Below are positions 8,013 through 16,010 of a DNA stretch of 64,000 nucleotides, one piece after another. The stretch lies in contig NZ_MVHU01000019.1 of the NCBI RefSeq assembly GCF_002086285.1, forward strand, positions 1 to 64,000, given 5' to 3'. Position 1 is the first letter of the stretch. Every line of letters begins with the position of its first letter. Origin of the DNA: Mycolicibacter kumamotonensis (lineage in GTDB: Bacteria; Actinomycetota; Actinomycetes; Mycobacteriales; Mycobacteriaceae). The position numbers were made by a program, and so were the translations under genes. The notes below the pieces were generated by a model. That model was not told where the DNA came from, ran no database searches, and saw nothing but the letters and a program-made list of their open reading frames with translations.

Positions 8013-9616
8013 GCCCGGGATCCCGTCGCCGCCAGGTATTGGTGCTGCCGGTCCGGACGCACCCACAAGGTGTCCGTGCCCACGTCGCGGCCTTCGGCCA
8101 CCAGCACGCGTTTGAGGATCTTGTTGGTGGCCGTCGCGGGCAGCCGCGGGGTCAGCCGGACGTAGCGGGGCCACGCCTTGGGGGACAGATCCTCTTGAGC
8201 AGCAAGGAACTCGGTGAACTCATCCTGGGACAGTCGGGCGTTGTCGCGCAGCACCAGTGCGGCCATCACCTGGTCGCCGACATCGCCGTCGTCGGGTACC
8301 GCGTACACCGCGGCCTGATTGATGTCGGGGTGGCGCATCAGGATGCGTTCGATCGGTGCCGCCGCGAGGTTTTCACCGTCGACCCGCATCCAATCCGCGG
8401 TGCGTCCGGCCAGATAGATCCAGCCGTCGACGTCGGCGTAGGCGAGGTCACCCGACCAGTACATGCCGCCGCGCATCCGCTCGGCGGTGGCCTGCTCGTT
8501 GTTGTAATAGCCCGAGAAGAAGCCGGCCCCGGTCGTGTTGACCAGTTCCCCGATCGCCTCGTCGGGGTTGGTCAGCCTTCCGTGTTCGTCGAAGATCGCC
8601 GGCGGGCATTCGGCCACGGGATCGCTCTGGTAGATCGCCACGCCGGGAAATCCCCGGCCCACCGAGCCGGGCGGGGTGCCCTCGTCGCGGGTGATGGTGA
8701 CGGCGTTCTCGGTCGAGCCGAATGCGTCGACGACCTGTACGCCGAACCGCCGGGCGAATTCGCCGATGTCGCGCTCGGATGCCTCGTTGCCGAAGGCGAC
8801 GCGCAGTGGATTGTCGGCGTCGCCGGGTCGCTCCGGGTGGGCCAGCACGTAGGCGAGGGGCTTGCCGACGTAGTTCATATAGGTGGCGCCGTAGCGGCGT
8901 ACGTCGGACAGGAATCGCGACGCGGAGAACTTCGCCGGCGCCATCGCCGCGCCGGCGGCCACCGCGGGGCCGAAGCCGGCGGCGATCGCGTTGGAGTGAA
9001 ACAGCGGCATGGACAGGTACACGACGTCGTCGGGTCCGAGTCCGAACCGTTCGGTGAGAGACTGCCCGGCGACCAGCACCATCAGGTGGTTGACCAGGAC
9101 GGCTTTCGGGTCGCCGCTGGTGCCCGAGGTGAAGATCATCATAAAGGGATCGCTCGCCTGCGCCCGGCGGTGCGGGGTCAGCTCGCCGCCGCTGTCGCAG
9201 GCCTGTTGCCAGGCCGGGTCATCGACGTCGATGACGGCGAGTCCACTCAGGTCCAGGCCCGTGAGCAATCCCCGGTGCTCGGCGTCGACCAGCAGCAGTT
9301 GTACGTCGGCGGTGCGCAGGTCGGCGACCAGCGCCGATCCGCGCCGGGTGTCGTTGACCCCGCAGAGCACGTAGCCGCCCAGGGCGGCGCCGGCCACCGC
9401 GGTGAGCATCGCCGGCGTATTGCCCAACAGCGCCCCGACGTGCACCGGGCGGTCGATGTCGGCGCGGGCGAGCACCGCGGCGGCGTGCCGGGCCGCGCCG
9501 GCGATGTATTCGCGCCAGCTCCAGCGGATCTGACCGCCGCGGGCGTCGTGGTAGAGCACGGCCGGCCCGTCGGCGTCAGCGCGTTCGGCTAGCAGTTGCT
9601 GCATCGTCTCGGCCAT
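8009..9616 (-). CDS. Acyl-CoA synthetase (FadD-type AMP-dependent ligase)
   Basis: A 535-residue adenylate-forming enzyme. The P-loop-like A3 motif is MIFTSGTSGDPKAVLVNH. The acyl-pocket/A5 region is VVDAFGSTENAV, A7 is YWSGDLAYADVDGWIYL with GRTADWMRVDGENLA, and the A10 lysine lies in ATNKILKR. It activates a carboxylic acid to its acyl-AMP and then acyl-CoA. Its style resembles FadD1/FadD17-like enzymes, but the acid is unknown. The gene lies 9 bases after the alpha/beta hydrolase gene and overlaps the SDR gene, so it likely activates the acid formed by this pathway for beta-oxidation. Confidence 0.9.
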   Translation of the reverse strand: MAETMQQLLAERADADGPAVLYHDARGGQIRWSWREYIAGAARHAAAVLARADIDRPVHVGALLGNTPAMLTAVAGAALGGYVLCGVNDTRRGSALVADLRTADVQLLLVDAEHRGLLTGLDLSGLAVIDVDDPAWQQACDSGGELTPHRRAQASDPFMMIFTSGTSGDPKAVLVNHLMVLVAGQSLTERFGLGPDDVVYLSMPLFHSNAIAAGFGPAVAAGAAMAPAKFSASRFLSDVRRYGATYMNYVGKPLAYVLAHPERPGDADNPLRVAFGNEASERDIGEFARRFGVQVVDAFGSTENAVTITRDEGTPPGSVGRGFPGVAIYQSDPVAECPPAIFDEHGRLTNPDEAIGELVNTTGAGFFSGYYNNEQATAERMRGGMYWSGDLAYADVDGWIYLAGRTADWMRVDGENLAAAPIERILMRHPDINQAAVYAVPDDGDVGDQVMAALVLRDNARLSQDEFTEFLAAQEDLSPKAWPRYVRLTPRLPATATNKILKRVLVAEGRDVGTDTLWVRPDRQHQYLAATGSRA

Positions 9617-9625
9617 GGCGCCCTC

Positions 9626-10546
9626 CTAACCGGTGACCGTAGCGCTCGGAGCGGCCAGGTGCCGGGCCAGGAAGGCGATCTGGTGGTCGACAACGTGGTC
9701 GAACCAGTCGCCGCCGGCGAAGACGTCGAAGTGATCGCACGGATAGTGCCGTACTTCGGCGCGCGCGGCGAACGCCGCCTTCGCTGCGGCCTGCGGGGGA
9801 GCGCCGCGGTCGAAGTCGGCGATCTGCACCAGCATCGGGCAGGAGATCGCCGCGGCGTGCTTGGCGGCCGGGCGGTAGCCGCCCAGCTGCAGGCCGATTC
9901 CGGCGTCGACTTCATTGCGCCAGGTGGGGCCGGCCATCGCGGTGTAGGCCTCGTAGTAGCCGTCGGCGGTCAGGGTGGCCAGCTCGCCGGGCCGACCGAC
10001 CAGGGGGATCGTCGCGGGGGCGCGGCCCGCCCGCTGGGCCAGCGCGCTGCGCCAGCCGGTCACCGTCGAGCGCAGCAGCGTCGACGGACGGTGGTTCGGC
10101 AGCGCCGCGACGGCGGCGGCCGGTCCGCTGACGAGCGGCGTCAACGCGACCGCGGCCGCCACGCCGGGCACCGTGGCGGCCACCTCGAAGACGTGGCCAC
10201 CGGCCAACGAGACGCCCCACACCACGAGTCGCCGCGGGTCGACACCGGGCCGTTTGACCGCCGTGGCGCAGGCCGCGCGGAAGTCGGCGATCTGGTCTTT
10301 GATCGAAATCCGTTGCCGGGGGTGGCCTTCCGACTGCCCGAAATAGCGGTAGTCGAAGGCGAATGCGGCGAACCCGGCGGCGCTCAACCGTTCGGCGAAC
10401 GGGATCAGCCCCGAGTCGACTGTGCCGCCGAAACCGTGGGCGAGCACCACCACCGGAGCGCCGCTGTCATCAGCCCGATCGTCCGCCGCCGGGAAGAACC
10501 GGCCGACGCATGTGCTGCCGCCGCTGTCGAATCGGACCGTGCTCAC
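9626..10546 (-). CDS. Alpha/beta hydrolase (esterase/lactonase-like)
   Basis: A 306-residue alpha/beta hydrolase without a signal peptide. The oxyanion strand VVVLAHGFGG is followed by the nucleophile elbow GVSLAGGH; the acid residue is probably in IADFDRGAPP and the catalytic His in YPCDHFDVF. GTG 10546 overlaps the stop of the monooxygenase gene (GTGA), so the two are translationally coupled. Coupling of a flavin monooxygenase to a hydrolase is typical of ketone degradation, where an ester or lactone made by Baeyer-Villiger oxygen insertion is opened. That pathway role is inference; only the fold and catalytic residues are seen. Confidence 0.85.
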   Translation of the reverse strand: MSTVRFDSGGSTCVGRFFPAADDRADDSGAPVVVLAHGFGGTVDSGLIPFAERLSAAGFAAFAFDYRYFGQSEGHPRQRISIKDQIADFRAACATAVKRPGVDPRRLVVWGVSLAGGHVFEVAATVPGVAAAVALTPLVSGPAAAVAALPNHRPSTLLRSTVTGWRSALAQRAGRAPATIPLVGRPGELATLTADGYYEAYTAMAGPTWRNEVDAGIGLQLGGYRPAAKHAAAISCPMLVQIADFDRGAPPQAAAKAAFAARAEVRHYPCDHFDVFAGGDWFDHVVDHQIAFLARHLAAPSATVTG

Positions 10547-11907
10547 GCCGACGCTCCCGTCTTGTGCACCCCGGCCCAGGCCGGTGCGCCGAGTTCGGCG
10601 GCTCGCCGCACGCCGCGGGGGATCTCGGAGGTGCGCATGTCGTGTTCGTAGAGGAAGTAGTCGAGTTGCTGGGTGTGCCGCGGTCTGTCCAGCATGTGGC
10701 CGGTGTATTTGCGCATGTCGGCGTCGATGACCCGGCGCATCTCGGTGACCGACGGCAGCCGGTAGCGGCCGGCGGCATAGGCGCCGATCAGGCGGGCCTG
10801 GGCCTCCACGAACGGGAACAGGGTCGGGGTGGCTTGGGCGAATCCGGCGAACACCAGGTCGTCGATGCCGGGGTAGAACATCCGCTTGTACAGGTCGATC
10901 CGGTTGTCCGGTGCGCTGATGAACTCCGGGTCGAAGAACGGGAAGGTGATGTTGTAGCCGGTGGCGTAGATGATGATGTCGAATTCACCGCTGGTGCCGT
11001 CGGTGAAATGCACTGTGTCGCCGTCCAATCGGCTGACGTTGGGCTTCGGGATCACATCGCCGGAGCCCAGTCGTAGCGGCAGCTCCACCGACTGGGTCGG
11101 GTGCGCCTCGAAGAACTTGTGGTTGGGCGTCGGTAGCCCGAGGTCCTCGGGCTGGCCGGCGATGAACGGCTGGGCCCACTGCGCGAATTTGCGCTGCCAG
11201 GAGAATGGCAGGTAGGGACTGGTGCGGTAGTACTTGTCGGCGGGCTTGCCGGCTAGGTACTTCGGCACGATCCAGGCGCCGGAGCGCGTCGAGAGGGTCA
11301 GTTCATTGTCCAGCGCCTTGGAGGACAGTTCCACCGCGATGTCGGCGGCGCTGTTGCCCAGGCCGACCACCAGGATGCGCTTGCCGGTGAACTCCAGCGG
11401 CGTCTTCGGGTCGATGTAGTGGTGCGCGTGCAGCGACTCACCGGTGAATTCGCCCGGGAAGTCCGGAAAGCGCGGGTCCCAGTGGTGGCCGTTGGCGACC
11501 ACCAGCAGGTCGAAACGGCGGTGCTGACCGTCGGCCAATTCCAGTTCCCACCCGCCGCCGGGCAGCCGCTGGGCGTGGCCCACCTCGGTGTTGAACACGA
11601 TGTTGCGTTTGAGCTCGAAGGCCTCCGCGTAGGAGTCCAGGTACTCCTTGACCAGGGTGTGGTGCAGGAAGTCGGGATAGTGGGGTGGCATCGGGAAGTC
11701 CTTGAAGGACAACTGATGCTTCGAGGTGTCGATGTGCAGCGACCGGTAGGCGCTGGAATGCCCGTTGGGATTGCCGAAGGCCCAGTTGCCGCCGATCCGG
11801 TCGGAGGATTCGAAGCAGGTGTAGTCGATCGCGTAGTCGGACAACATCTTTCCCGCGGTCAGGCCACTGATGCCGGCACCGATGATCGCGGTGTGTGGTG
11901 CGGACAT
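10543..11907 (-). CDS. Flavin-containing monooxygenase
   Basis: A 454-residue class B flavoprotein monooxygenase. The FAD motif is IIGAGISGLTAG, the family fingerprint FxGxxxHxxxY is FTGESLHAHHY, and the NADPH motif is VVGLGNSAADIA, followed by IIYATGY. The fingerprint ends in Tyr rather than Trp-Pro/Asp, so it groups with FMO-type rather than classic Baeyer-Villiger enzymes, although some FMOs also oxidise ketones. It is the first gene of the five-gene operon and starts at ATG 11907, facing the TetR gene across the repeat-rich operator region. It probably performs the first oxidation of the pathway. Confidence 0.9.
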   Translation of the reverse strand: MSAPHTAIIGAGISGLTAGKMLSDYAIDYTCFESSDRIGGNWAFGNPNGHSSAYRSLHIDTSKHQLSFKDFPMPPHYPDFLHHTLVKEYLDSYAEAFELKRNIVFNTEVGHAQRLPGGGWELELADGQHRRFDLLVVANGHHWDPRFPDFPGEFTGESLHAHHYIDPKTPLEFTGKRILVVGLGNSAADIAVELSSKALDNELTLSTRSGAWIVPKYLAGKPADKYYRTSPYLPFSWQRKFAQWAQPFIAGQPEDLGLPTPNHKFFEAHPTQSVELPLRLGSGDVIPKPNVSRLDGDTVHFTDGTSGEFDIIIYATGYNITFPFFDPEFISAPDNRIDLYKRMFYPGIDDLVFAGFAQATPTLFPFVEAQARLIGAYAAGRYRLPSVTEMRRVIDADMRKYTGHMLDRPRHTQQLDYFLYEHDMRTSEIPRGVRRAAELGAPAWAGVHKTGASA

Positions 11908-11932
11908 GGGTGAACCTCCGACCGTCGGGGGA

Positions 11933-12001
11933 GTAGACAGGTTGGAAAGAAGTGTCTACCTGACGCGTGGCAATAGTACACAGATCTGCGAATCTGTCTA
12001 C
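11933..12001. promoter_or_regulatory. Four GTAGACAG-like half-sites: TetR operator candidates
   Basis: Between the divergent monooxygenase and TetR genes there are two inverted repeats of the same half-site. Operator 1 is GTAGACAG (11933-11940), 11 bases, GTGTCTAC (11952-11959). Operator 2 is GTACACAG (11976-11983), 10 bases, CTGTCTAC (11994-12001). The inner part ACAGAT-N6-ATCTGT of operator 2 (11980-11997) is also a perfect inverted repeat. The repetition and placement strongly suggest binding sites for the adjacent TetR-family protein. Confidence 0.7.
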
Positions 12002-12035
12002 ACCCTTGTTAGGCTTACCGGCCAGGAGGTGCGCC

Positions 12036-12647
12036 GTGAACGCAAAGCCGGCATCGGCGACGTCGACGACCGATCGGCTCCTGGATGCGACCGAACAACT
12101 GCTGGCCGACAAGGGGATCCGGGCCACGACGATGATCGACGTCGCCGAGCGCGCCGGGGTCTCCCGCGCCTGGCTGTACCGGAACTTCCCGGACAAGCCC
12201 GCACTCGTCGGCGCCGCGATCATCCGCCTGGTCGAGACCAGTTGGACACAGTCTCGCGCGGAGCTCTCCACCCTGCCCGGGTTCGAGGAGCAGCTGGTGG
12301 CCGGCGTGCAGATCGGCCGGCGCGCCTACGACGACCCGGGCACACTGCTGATGCGGCTGCGCACCGCCGAACCGGAGGAGTTCACGGCCTGCGCCGGAGC
12401 AGGCGTCCGCGGCCTGGTGCCCGACCTTGCCGCGTTCTGGTATCCGTTCTTGGAGGCCGCCGCCGCTGCCGGAGAAATCCACGGCGACACCGACTTACCG
12501 GAAGCCAGCGAATGGATCGCCCGGGTGATGATCAGCCTGGGCAGCGTCCCGGGCAACCACATGGACCCCGATGACCCCGCCGCGGTGCGTCGGCACCTGC
12601 GGCGGTACGTGTTGCCGGCGCTGCAGGTAGCACCGGATGCGAGCTGA
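12036..12647 (+). CDS. TetR-family transcriptional regulator
   Basis: A 203-residue regulator. I chose GTG 12036 because GGAGG (12025-12029) lies 6 bases before it and the HTH then sits in the normal place. The DNA-binding domain is residues ~13-60 (RLLDATEQLLADKGIRATTMIDVAERAGVSRAWLYRNFPDK). The rest is a helical ligand-binding domain. It is divergent from the monooxygenase operon, with four repeated half-sites in the shared promoter, so it most likely represses that operon and itself until an inducer binds. The inducer is probably a pathway substrate or CoA ester; that is inference. Confidence 0.9.
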   Translation: MNAKPASATSTTDRLLDATEQLLADKGIRATTMIDVAERAGVSRAWLYRNFPDKPALVGAAIIRLVETSWTQSRAELSTLPGFEEQLVAGVQIGRRAYDDPGTLLMRLRTAEPEEFTACAGAGVRGLVPDLAAFWYPFLEAAAAAGEIHGDTDLPEASEWIARVMISLGSVPGNHMDPDDPAAVRRHLRRYVLPALQVAPDAS

Positions 12648-12711
12648 GCGCCCGGGACCTGCGCGTCGTCGGGCGGGGAGTAATTTCGGCGCCGTTGCGT
12701 TGCAACAACCT

Positions 12712-13431
12712 ATGGAACTTCGTAATCGGATCGCCCTGGTCACCGGCGGCACCGCTGGAATCGGCCTCGAATCGGCGCGCCTGCTCGCGGCCGAAGGCGC
12801 CGAGGTGGTGATCTCGGGTCGCGACGGCGAGCGCGGTGCCCGAGCGGTGGCCGAGCTCGCCGGCAAGGCGACCTTCGTTCAAGCCGATCTGAGCGATCTC
12901 GACGCGGTCGCGCGGCTGGTCGGCCAGGCCGGCGACATCGACATCCTGGTCAACAATGCCTCGGTGTTCCCGGTTGCCCCGACGGTTGAGCAGGATGTCG
13001 CGTCGTTTGACCAGATGTTCGACACCAATGTGCGCGGCACCTACTTCCTGGTGGCCGAAGCGGCACGGGGCATGATCGAATGCGGTCGGGGCAGCATCAT
13101 CAACATCACCTCCACTGCCGCCGACAAGGGTTTCCCGGGCACGTCGGTCTACGGCGCTACCAAGGCTGCGCTGGCAGCGCTGACCCGCACCTGGGCCGCG
13201 GAGTTCGGTGCGCACGGGATCCGCGTCAACAGTGTCTCGCCGGGACCGACGCGGACGCCGGGAGCCGCGGCGATGGGAGAGTTCATCGACGACATCGCGG
13301 CGACGCTGCCGCTGGCGCGTACCGCCGGGCCGGAGGAGATCGCCCAGGCCGTGTTGTTCCTGGCCTCGCCGCGCGCCAGTTACGTCACCGGATCGACGCT
13401 CTTTGTCGACGGCGGCGGTTCGGCGGTCTAG
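12712..13431 (+). CDS. Short-chain dehydrogenase/reductase
   Basis: A 239-residue SDR. I chose ATG 12712 (MELRNRIALVTGG), which places GGTAGIG about 12 residues in; an in-frame start at 12637 overlapping the TetR gene would add 25 poorly conserved residues. Motifs seen are ILVNNAS, the catalytic Ser in INITSTAA, YxxxK in YGATK and the C-terminal VTGSTLFVDGGG. It follows the TetR gene by 64 bases in the same direction, so it may be a plus-strand arm of the same regulon. It shares no close identity with the SDR at 7236-8012, so it is not a recent duplicate. Confidence 0.88.
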   Translation: MELRNRIALVTGGTAGIGLESARLLAAEGAEVVISGRDGERGARAVAELAGKATFVQADLSDLDAVARLVGQAGDIDILVNNASVFPVAPTVEQDVASFDQMFDTNVRGTYFLVAEAARGMIECGRGSIINITSTAADKGFPGTSVYGATKAALAALTRTWAAEFGAHGIRVNSVSPGPTRTPGAAAMGEFIDDIAATLPLARTAGPEEIAQAVLFLASPRASYVTGSTLFVDGGGSAV

Positions 13432-13491
13432 CGCCCGCCGGAGGCGTCGATCCTTCGGACTGCGCCGCTGCGACCACCGGCCCGCCAACAG

Positions 13492-13513
13492 AAAAACCCC
13501 GGCAAAGCCGGGG
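13492..13513 (-). terminator. Rho-independent terminator after tRNA-Leu
   Basis: On the minus strand CCCCGGC-TTT-GCCGGGG is followed directly by TTTTTC, a 7-bp GC stem with a U-tract. It lies 37 bases after the 3' end of the tRNA-Leu gene and probably ends that transcript. Confidence 0.85.
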
Positions 13514-13549
13514 CCGATCTGTAGCCGATGACGCGACTCATCACAAAAG

Positions 13550-13632
13550 TGGGCGAAGGGGGACTTGAACCCCCACGTCCCGAAGGACACTGGCACCTGA
13601 AGCCAGCGCGTCTGCCATTCCGCCACTCGCCC
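13550..13632 (-). tRNA. leuT: tRNA-Leu (anticodon CAG)
   Basis: An 83-base class II tRNA. The acceptor stem pairs GGGCGAG with TTCGCCC, discriminator A. The anticodon stem-loop CTGGC-TTCAGGT-GCCAG gives anticodon CAG. A long variable arm (TGTCCTTCGGGACG) and the T-loop GTTCAAGTC follow. CCA is not encoded. It sits upstream of fhaA on the opposite strand, as in M. tuberculosis, and forms the right boundary of the accessory catabolic cluster. Confidence 0.95.
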
Positions 13633-13881
13633 GAGCGACCGGGGGAGCCTATCACGGCTCGCAGAGGGTGCTTTCGACCCGGTTCGGACCCTAACGCCAA
13701 CCCTACCGCGGGCCGCCGTGACCCCATCGTGACCTGCTCTTATCCGATTCTCCGCCGTACAAGGGTGCCGCGGCGGCACACCGGGTCGATACCATGTCCA
13801 GGGCGGATGCAGCTGCGCGACACGCCGCAGCCAGGCGTCCCCGGCACGAGGAATTGACGGCGGCAAGTGAGGCGGCAGTTG

Positions 13882-15396
13882 ATGGACAGCCAGCGCGGGC
13901 TGGTTCAGCGCATCGAGCGCAGGCTCGAATCCGCCGTGGAGGATGCGATGGCCAGGGTCTTCGGCGGGGAAGTGGTCCCCGAGGAGGTAGAGGCCGCGTT
14001 GCGCCGGGAAGCCGCCGCGGGGGTGCGGGCTTTAGCCGGAAATCAGCTTTTGGCGCCCAACGAATACATCATTACCCTCGGTGTGGACGACTACGACAAT
14101 GTGGGCGCCGACCAGGGTTTGACGTCGAAGGCCTTCGCCCGGCATTTAGCGGGATATATCGGCGAGCAGGGGTGGCAAACGTATGGTGATGTGGTTGTCC
14201 GGTTCGAGCAGTCTCCGAGCCTGCGGACTGGTCAAGTCCGCGCGCGGGGCGCTGTCAACCCGGACGCTCGCCCCCACCAGACGGTCAGTGAACCCCGCCC
14301 GCCACAATCAGATCATGCGTTTACCGCAGAATCAGGAGTGCCTCCGATGACCGATGACCCGAGCTACCGCGGCGCCCACGGGCAGCAGGACCGTCCCGGC
14401 GACGACTACTACGACCCGCGCTACGGTCGGCCGGCCGACGACGCACGTGGCGGTCAGGACCCGCGGGGCCACTACGCCCCCGAGCCCGAGCCCTACCAGC
14501 AGGACCCGCGCGGTGGCGGCTACCCCGAGGGCCCCGGTGGCCCGGGTGCCCCGGGTGCCCCAAGTGCCTATGCCCCGCCGCGTCGGCCCGAGCAGGTGGG
14601 CTACCCCGAGCAAGGGGGCTACCCCGAGCAAGGGGGCTACCCGGAGCAAGGGGGCTACTCCGAGCAGGGCGGCTACGCGCCGCCGTCCTATGAGCAGCGT
14701 CCGCCGAGCGGCTATGGAGCCCCCGCCGGTTATGGCTCGGGCTACCCCCAGCAACCGCCTCCGCCGGCCGCCTACCCGGGCGGTGGCGGCCAGCCCGGGT
14801 ATGGCGACTACGAGCGGCCCCCGGCCCGCCACGACGACTACGCCGGCTACCCCGAAGCCCAGCCCGAGCAGCGCCCCTCCTACCCGGACCAGGGCGGCTA
14901 CGACCAGGGTGCGCCGTCCTACGGCCGGCAGGACTACGGTCAGCCCGACTACCGCTACGGCGAGTCGCAGGGCGCCCCGGCCGGCTACGACTACGGCCAG
15001 CAGGGCGGCTACGGCGAAACCCAGGCGGGTTATGACTACGGCCAGCCGCCGGCCCCCGGCGGCTATGAGGGTCCGGGCGGCGGCTACGGCCAGCGCGCCT
15101 ACTCGGCGCCGACCACGGTCACCTTGCAGCTCGACGACGGCAGCGGCCGGACCTACCAGCTGCACGAGGGCACCAACGTGGTGGGCCGCGGCCAGGACGC
15201 CCAGTTCCGGCTGCCGGACACCGGCGTCTCGCGTCGTCACCTGGAGATCCGCTGGGACGGCCGGGTCGCGCTGTTGTCCGACCTGAACTCCACCAACGGC
15301 ACCACGGTCAACAACGCCCCGGTCCAGGAATGGCAGCTGGCCGACGGCGACGTCATCCGGCTCGGGCACTCCGAGATCATCGTCCGGGTCCACTAG
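13882..15396 (+). CDS. fhaA: FHA-domain protein FhaA
   Basis: A 504-residue protein from ATG 13882 (MDSQRGLVQRIERRLE). Residues 1-130 are the DUF3662 domain (LLAPNEYIITLGVDDYD, QTYGDVVVRFEQ). Residues ~150-405 are a low-complexity Gly/Tyr/Pro/Gln linker with near-perfect GYPEQG repeats around residues 240-265. The C-terminal FHA domain (GRGQDAQFRLPDTGVSRRHLEI, LNSTNGT) binds phosphothreonine. In mycobacteria FhaA is a PknB substrate and binds the phosphorylated pseudokinase domain of the MurJ fusion, restraining peptidoglycan synthesis; that partner is encoded at 48804-52226. It is the first gene of the growth and division operon. Confidence 0.96.
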   Translation: MDSQRGLVQRIERRLESAVEDAMARVFGGEVVPEEVEAALRREAAAGVRALAGNQLLAPNEYIITLGVDDYDNVGADQGLTSKAFARHLAGYIGEQGWQTYGDVVVRFEQSPSLRTGQVRARGAVNPDARPHQTVSEPRPPQSDHAFTAESGVPPMTDDPSYRGAHGQQDRPGDDYYDPRYGRPADDARGGQDPRGHYAPEPEPYQQDPRGGGYPEGPGGPGAPGAPSAYAPPRRPEQVGYPEQGGYPEQGGYPEQGGYSEQGGYAPPSYEQRPPSGYGAPAGYGSGYPQQPPPPAAYPGGGGQPGYGDYERPPARHDDYAGYPEAQPEQRPSYPDQGGYDQGAPSYGRQDYGQPDYRYGESQGAPAGYDYGQQGGYGETQAGYDYGQPPAPGGYEGPGGGYGQRAYSAPTTVTLQLDDGSGRTYQLHEGTNVVGRGQDAQFRLPDTGVSRRHLEIRWDGRVALLSDLNSTNGTTVNNAPVQEWQLADGDVIRLGHSEIIVRVH

Positions 15397-15542
15397 GGAC
15401 GAGCGGAGCCTACGCCGCCTGGCGGCAGCGAAGCCCTCCCGCTTTGCCCTACGGCGACCCACGCCCAAGTATCGTGACTTTGCCGAAGTGCTCCGCCGCG
15501 ATGAGCACGACGTGGACGGTGCAAGGACGGAGAGGACGCCGG

Positions 15543-16010
15543 ATGCAGGGACTGGTGCTGCAGCTGACGCGAGCCGGTTTTTTGACGTTGCTGTGGCTGT
15601 TCATCTGGTCGGTGCTGCGGATACTGCGGACCGATATCTATGCGCCGACCGGCGCGGTGATGGTGCGCCGCGGCCTGTCGATCCGGGGTGTGCTGCTGCC
15701 TTCGCGGCAGCAACGCACCGGTGCCCGCCACCTGGTGGTCACCGAGGGGCCCTTGACCGGGGCCCGGATCGCGCTCAGCGATCAGCCGGTGCTGATCGGC
15801 CGCGCCGACGACTCCACCCTGGTGCTCACCGATGATTACGCCTCCACCCGGCACGCTCGATTATCTCAACGGGGGTCGGAATGGTATGTCGAAGACCTCG
15901 GCTCGACCAACGGCACCTACCTTGACAGGGTGAAGGTGACCACTGCGGTACGGGTTCCCGTCGGGACGCCGATACGAATCGGCAAGACCGCGATCGAGCT
16001 CCGCCGGTGA
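15543..16010 (+). CDS. fhaB: FHA-domain membrane protein FhaB (FipA)
   Basis: A 155-residue protein from ATG 15543, the expected length of the family. One N-terminal membrane helix (residues ~5-28, LTRAGFLTLLWLFIWSVLRIL) anchors a cytosolic FHA domain (VLIGRADDSTLVLTDDYASTRHARL, EDLGSTNGTYLDRVKV). In mycobacteria this protein (FipA) is a PknA substrate linked to FtsZ/FtsQ assembly under oxidative stress. Its stop overlaps the start of pstP by 4 bases (GTGA). The 146 bases between fhaA and fhaB may hold a minor promoter. Confidence 0.95.
   Translation: MQGLVLQLTRAGFLTLLWLFIWSVLRILRTDIYAPTGAVMVRRGLSIRGVLLPSRQQRTGARHLVVTEGPLTGARIALSDQPVLIGRADDSTLVLTDDYASTRHARLSQRGSEWYVEDLGSTNGTYLDRVKVTTAVRVPVGTPIRIGKTAIELRR

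Noticed and set aside
11940-12035. Upstream start of the TetR gene at 11967
   Set aside because: It would place the operators inside the coding region; GTG 12036 has a well-spaced GGAGG and a normal HTH position.
6206-13513. Prophage or transposon carrying the catabolic cluster
   Set aside because: No integrase, transposase, terminal repeats or duplicated tRNA end could be seen.
12532-13866. Long minus-strand open frame of ~444 codons opposite the SDR gene and tRNA-Leu
   Set aside because: It runs through the tRNA and the terminator and is the antisense shadow of a clear SDR; composition is typical of GC-rich shadow frames.
14332-15468. Minus-strand open frame of ~378 codons opposite fhaA
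   Set aside because: It is low-complexity antisense of the FhaA linker repeats; the plus-strand protein has both expected domains.
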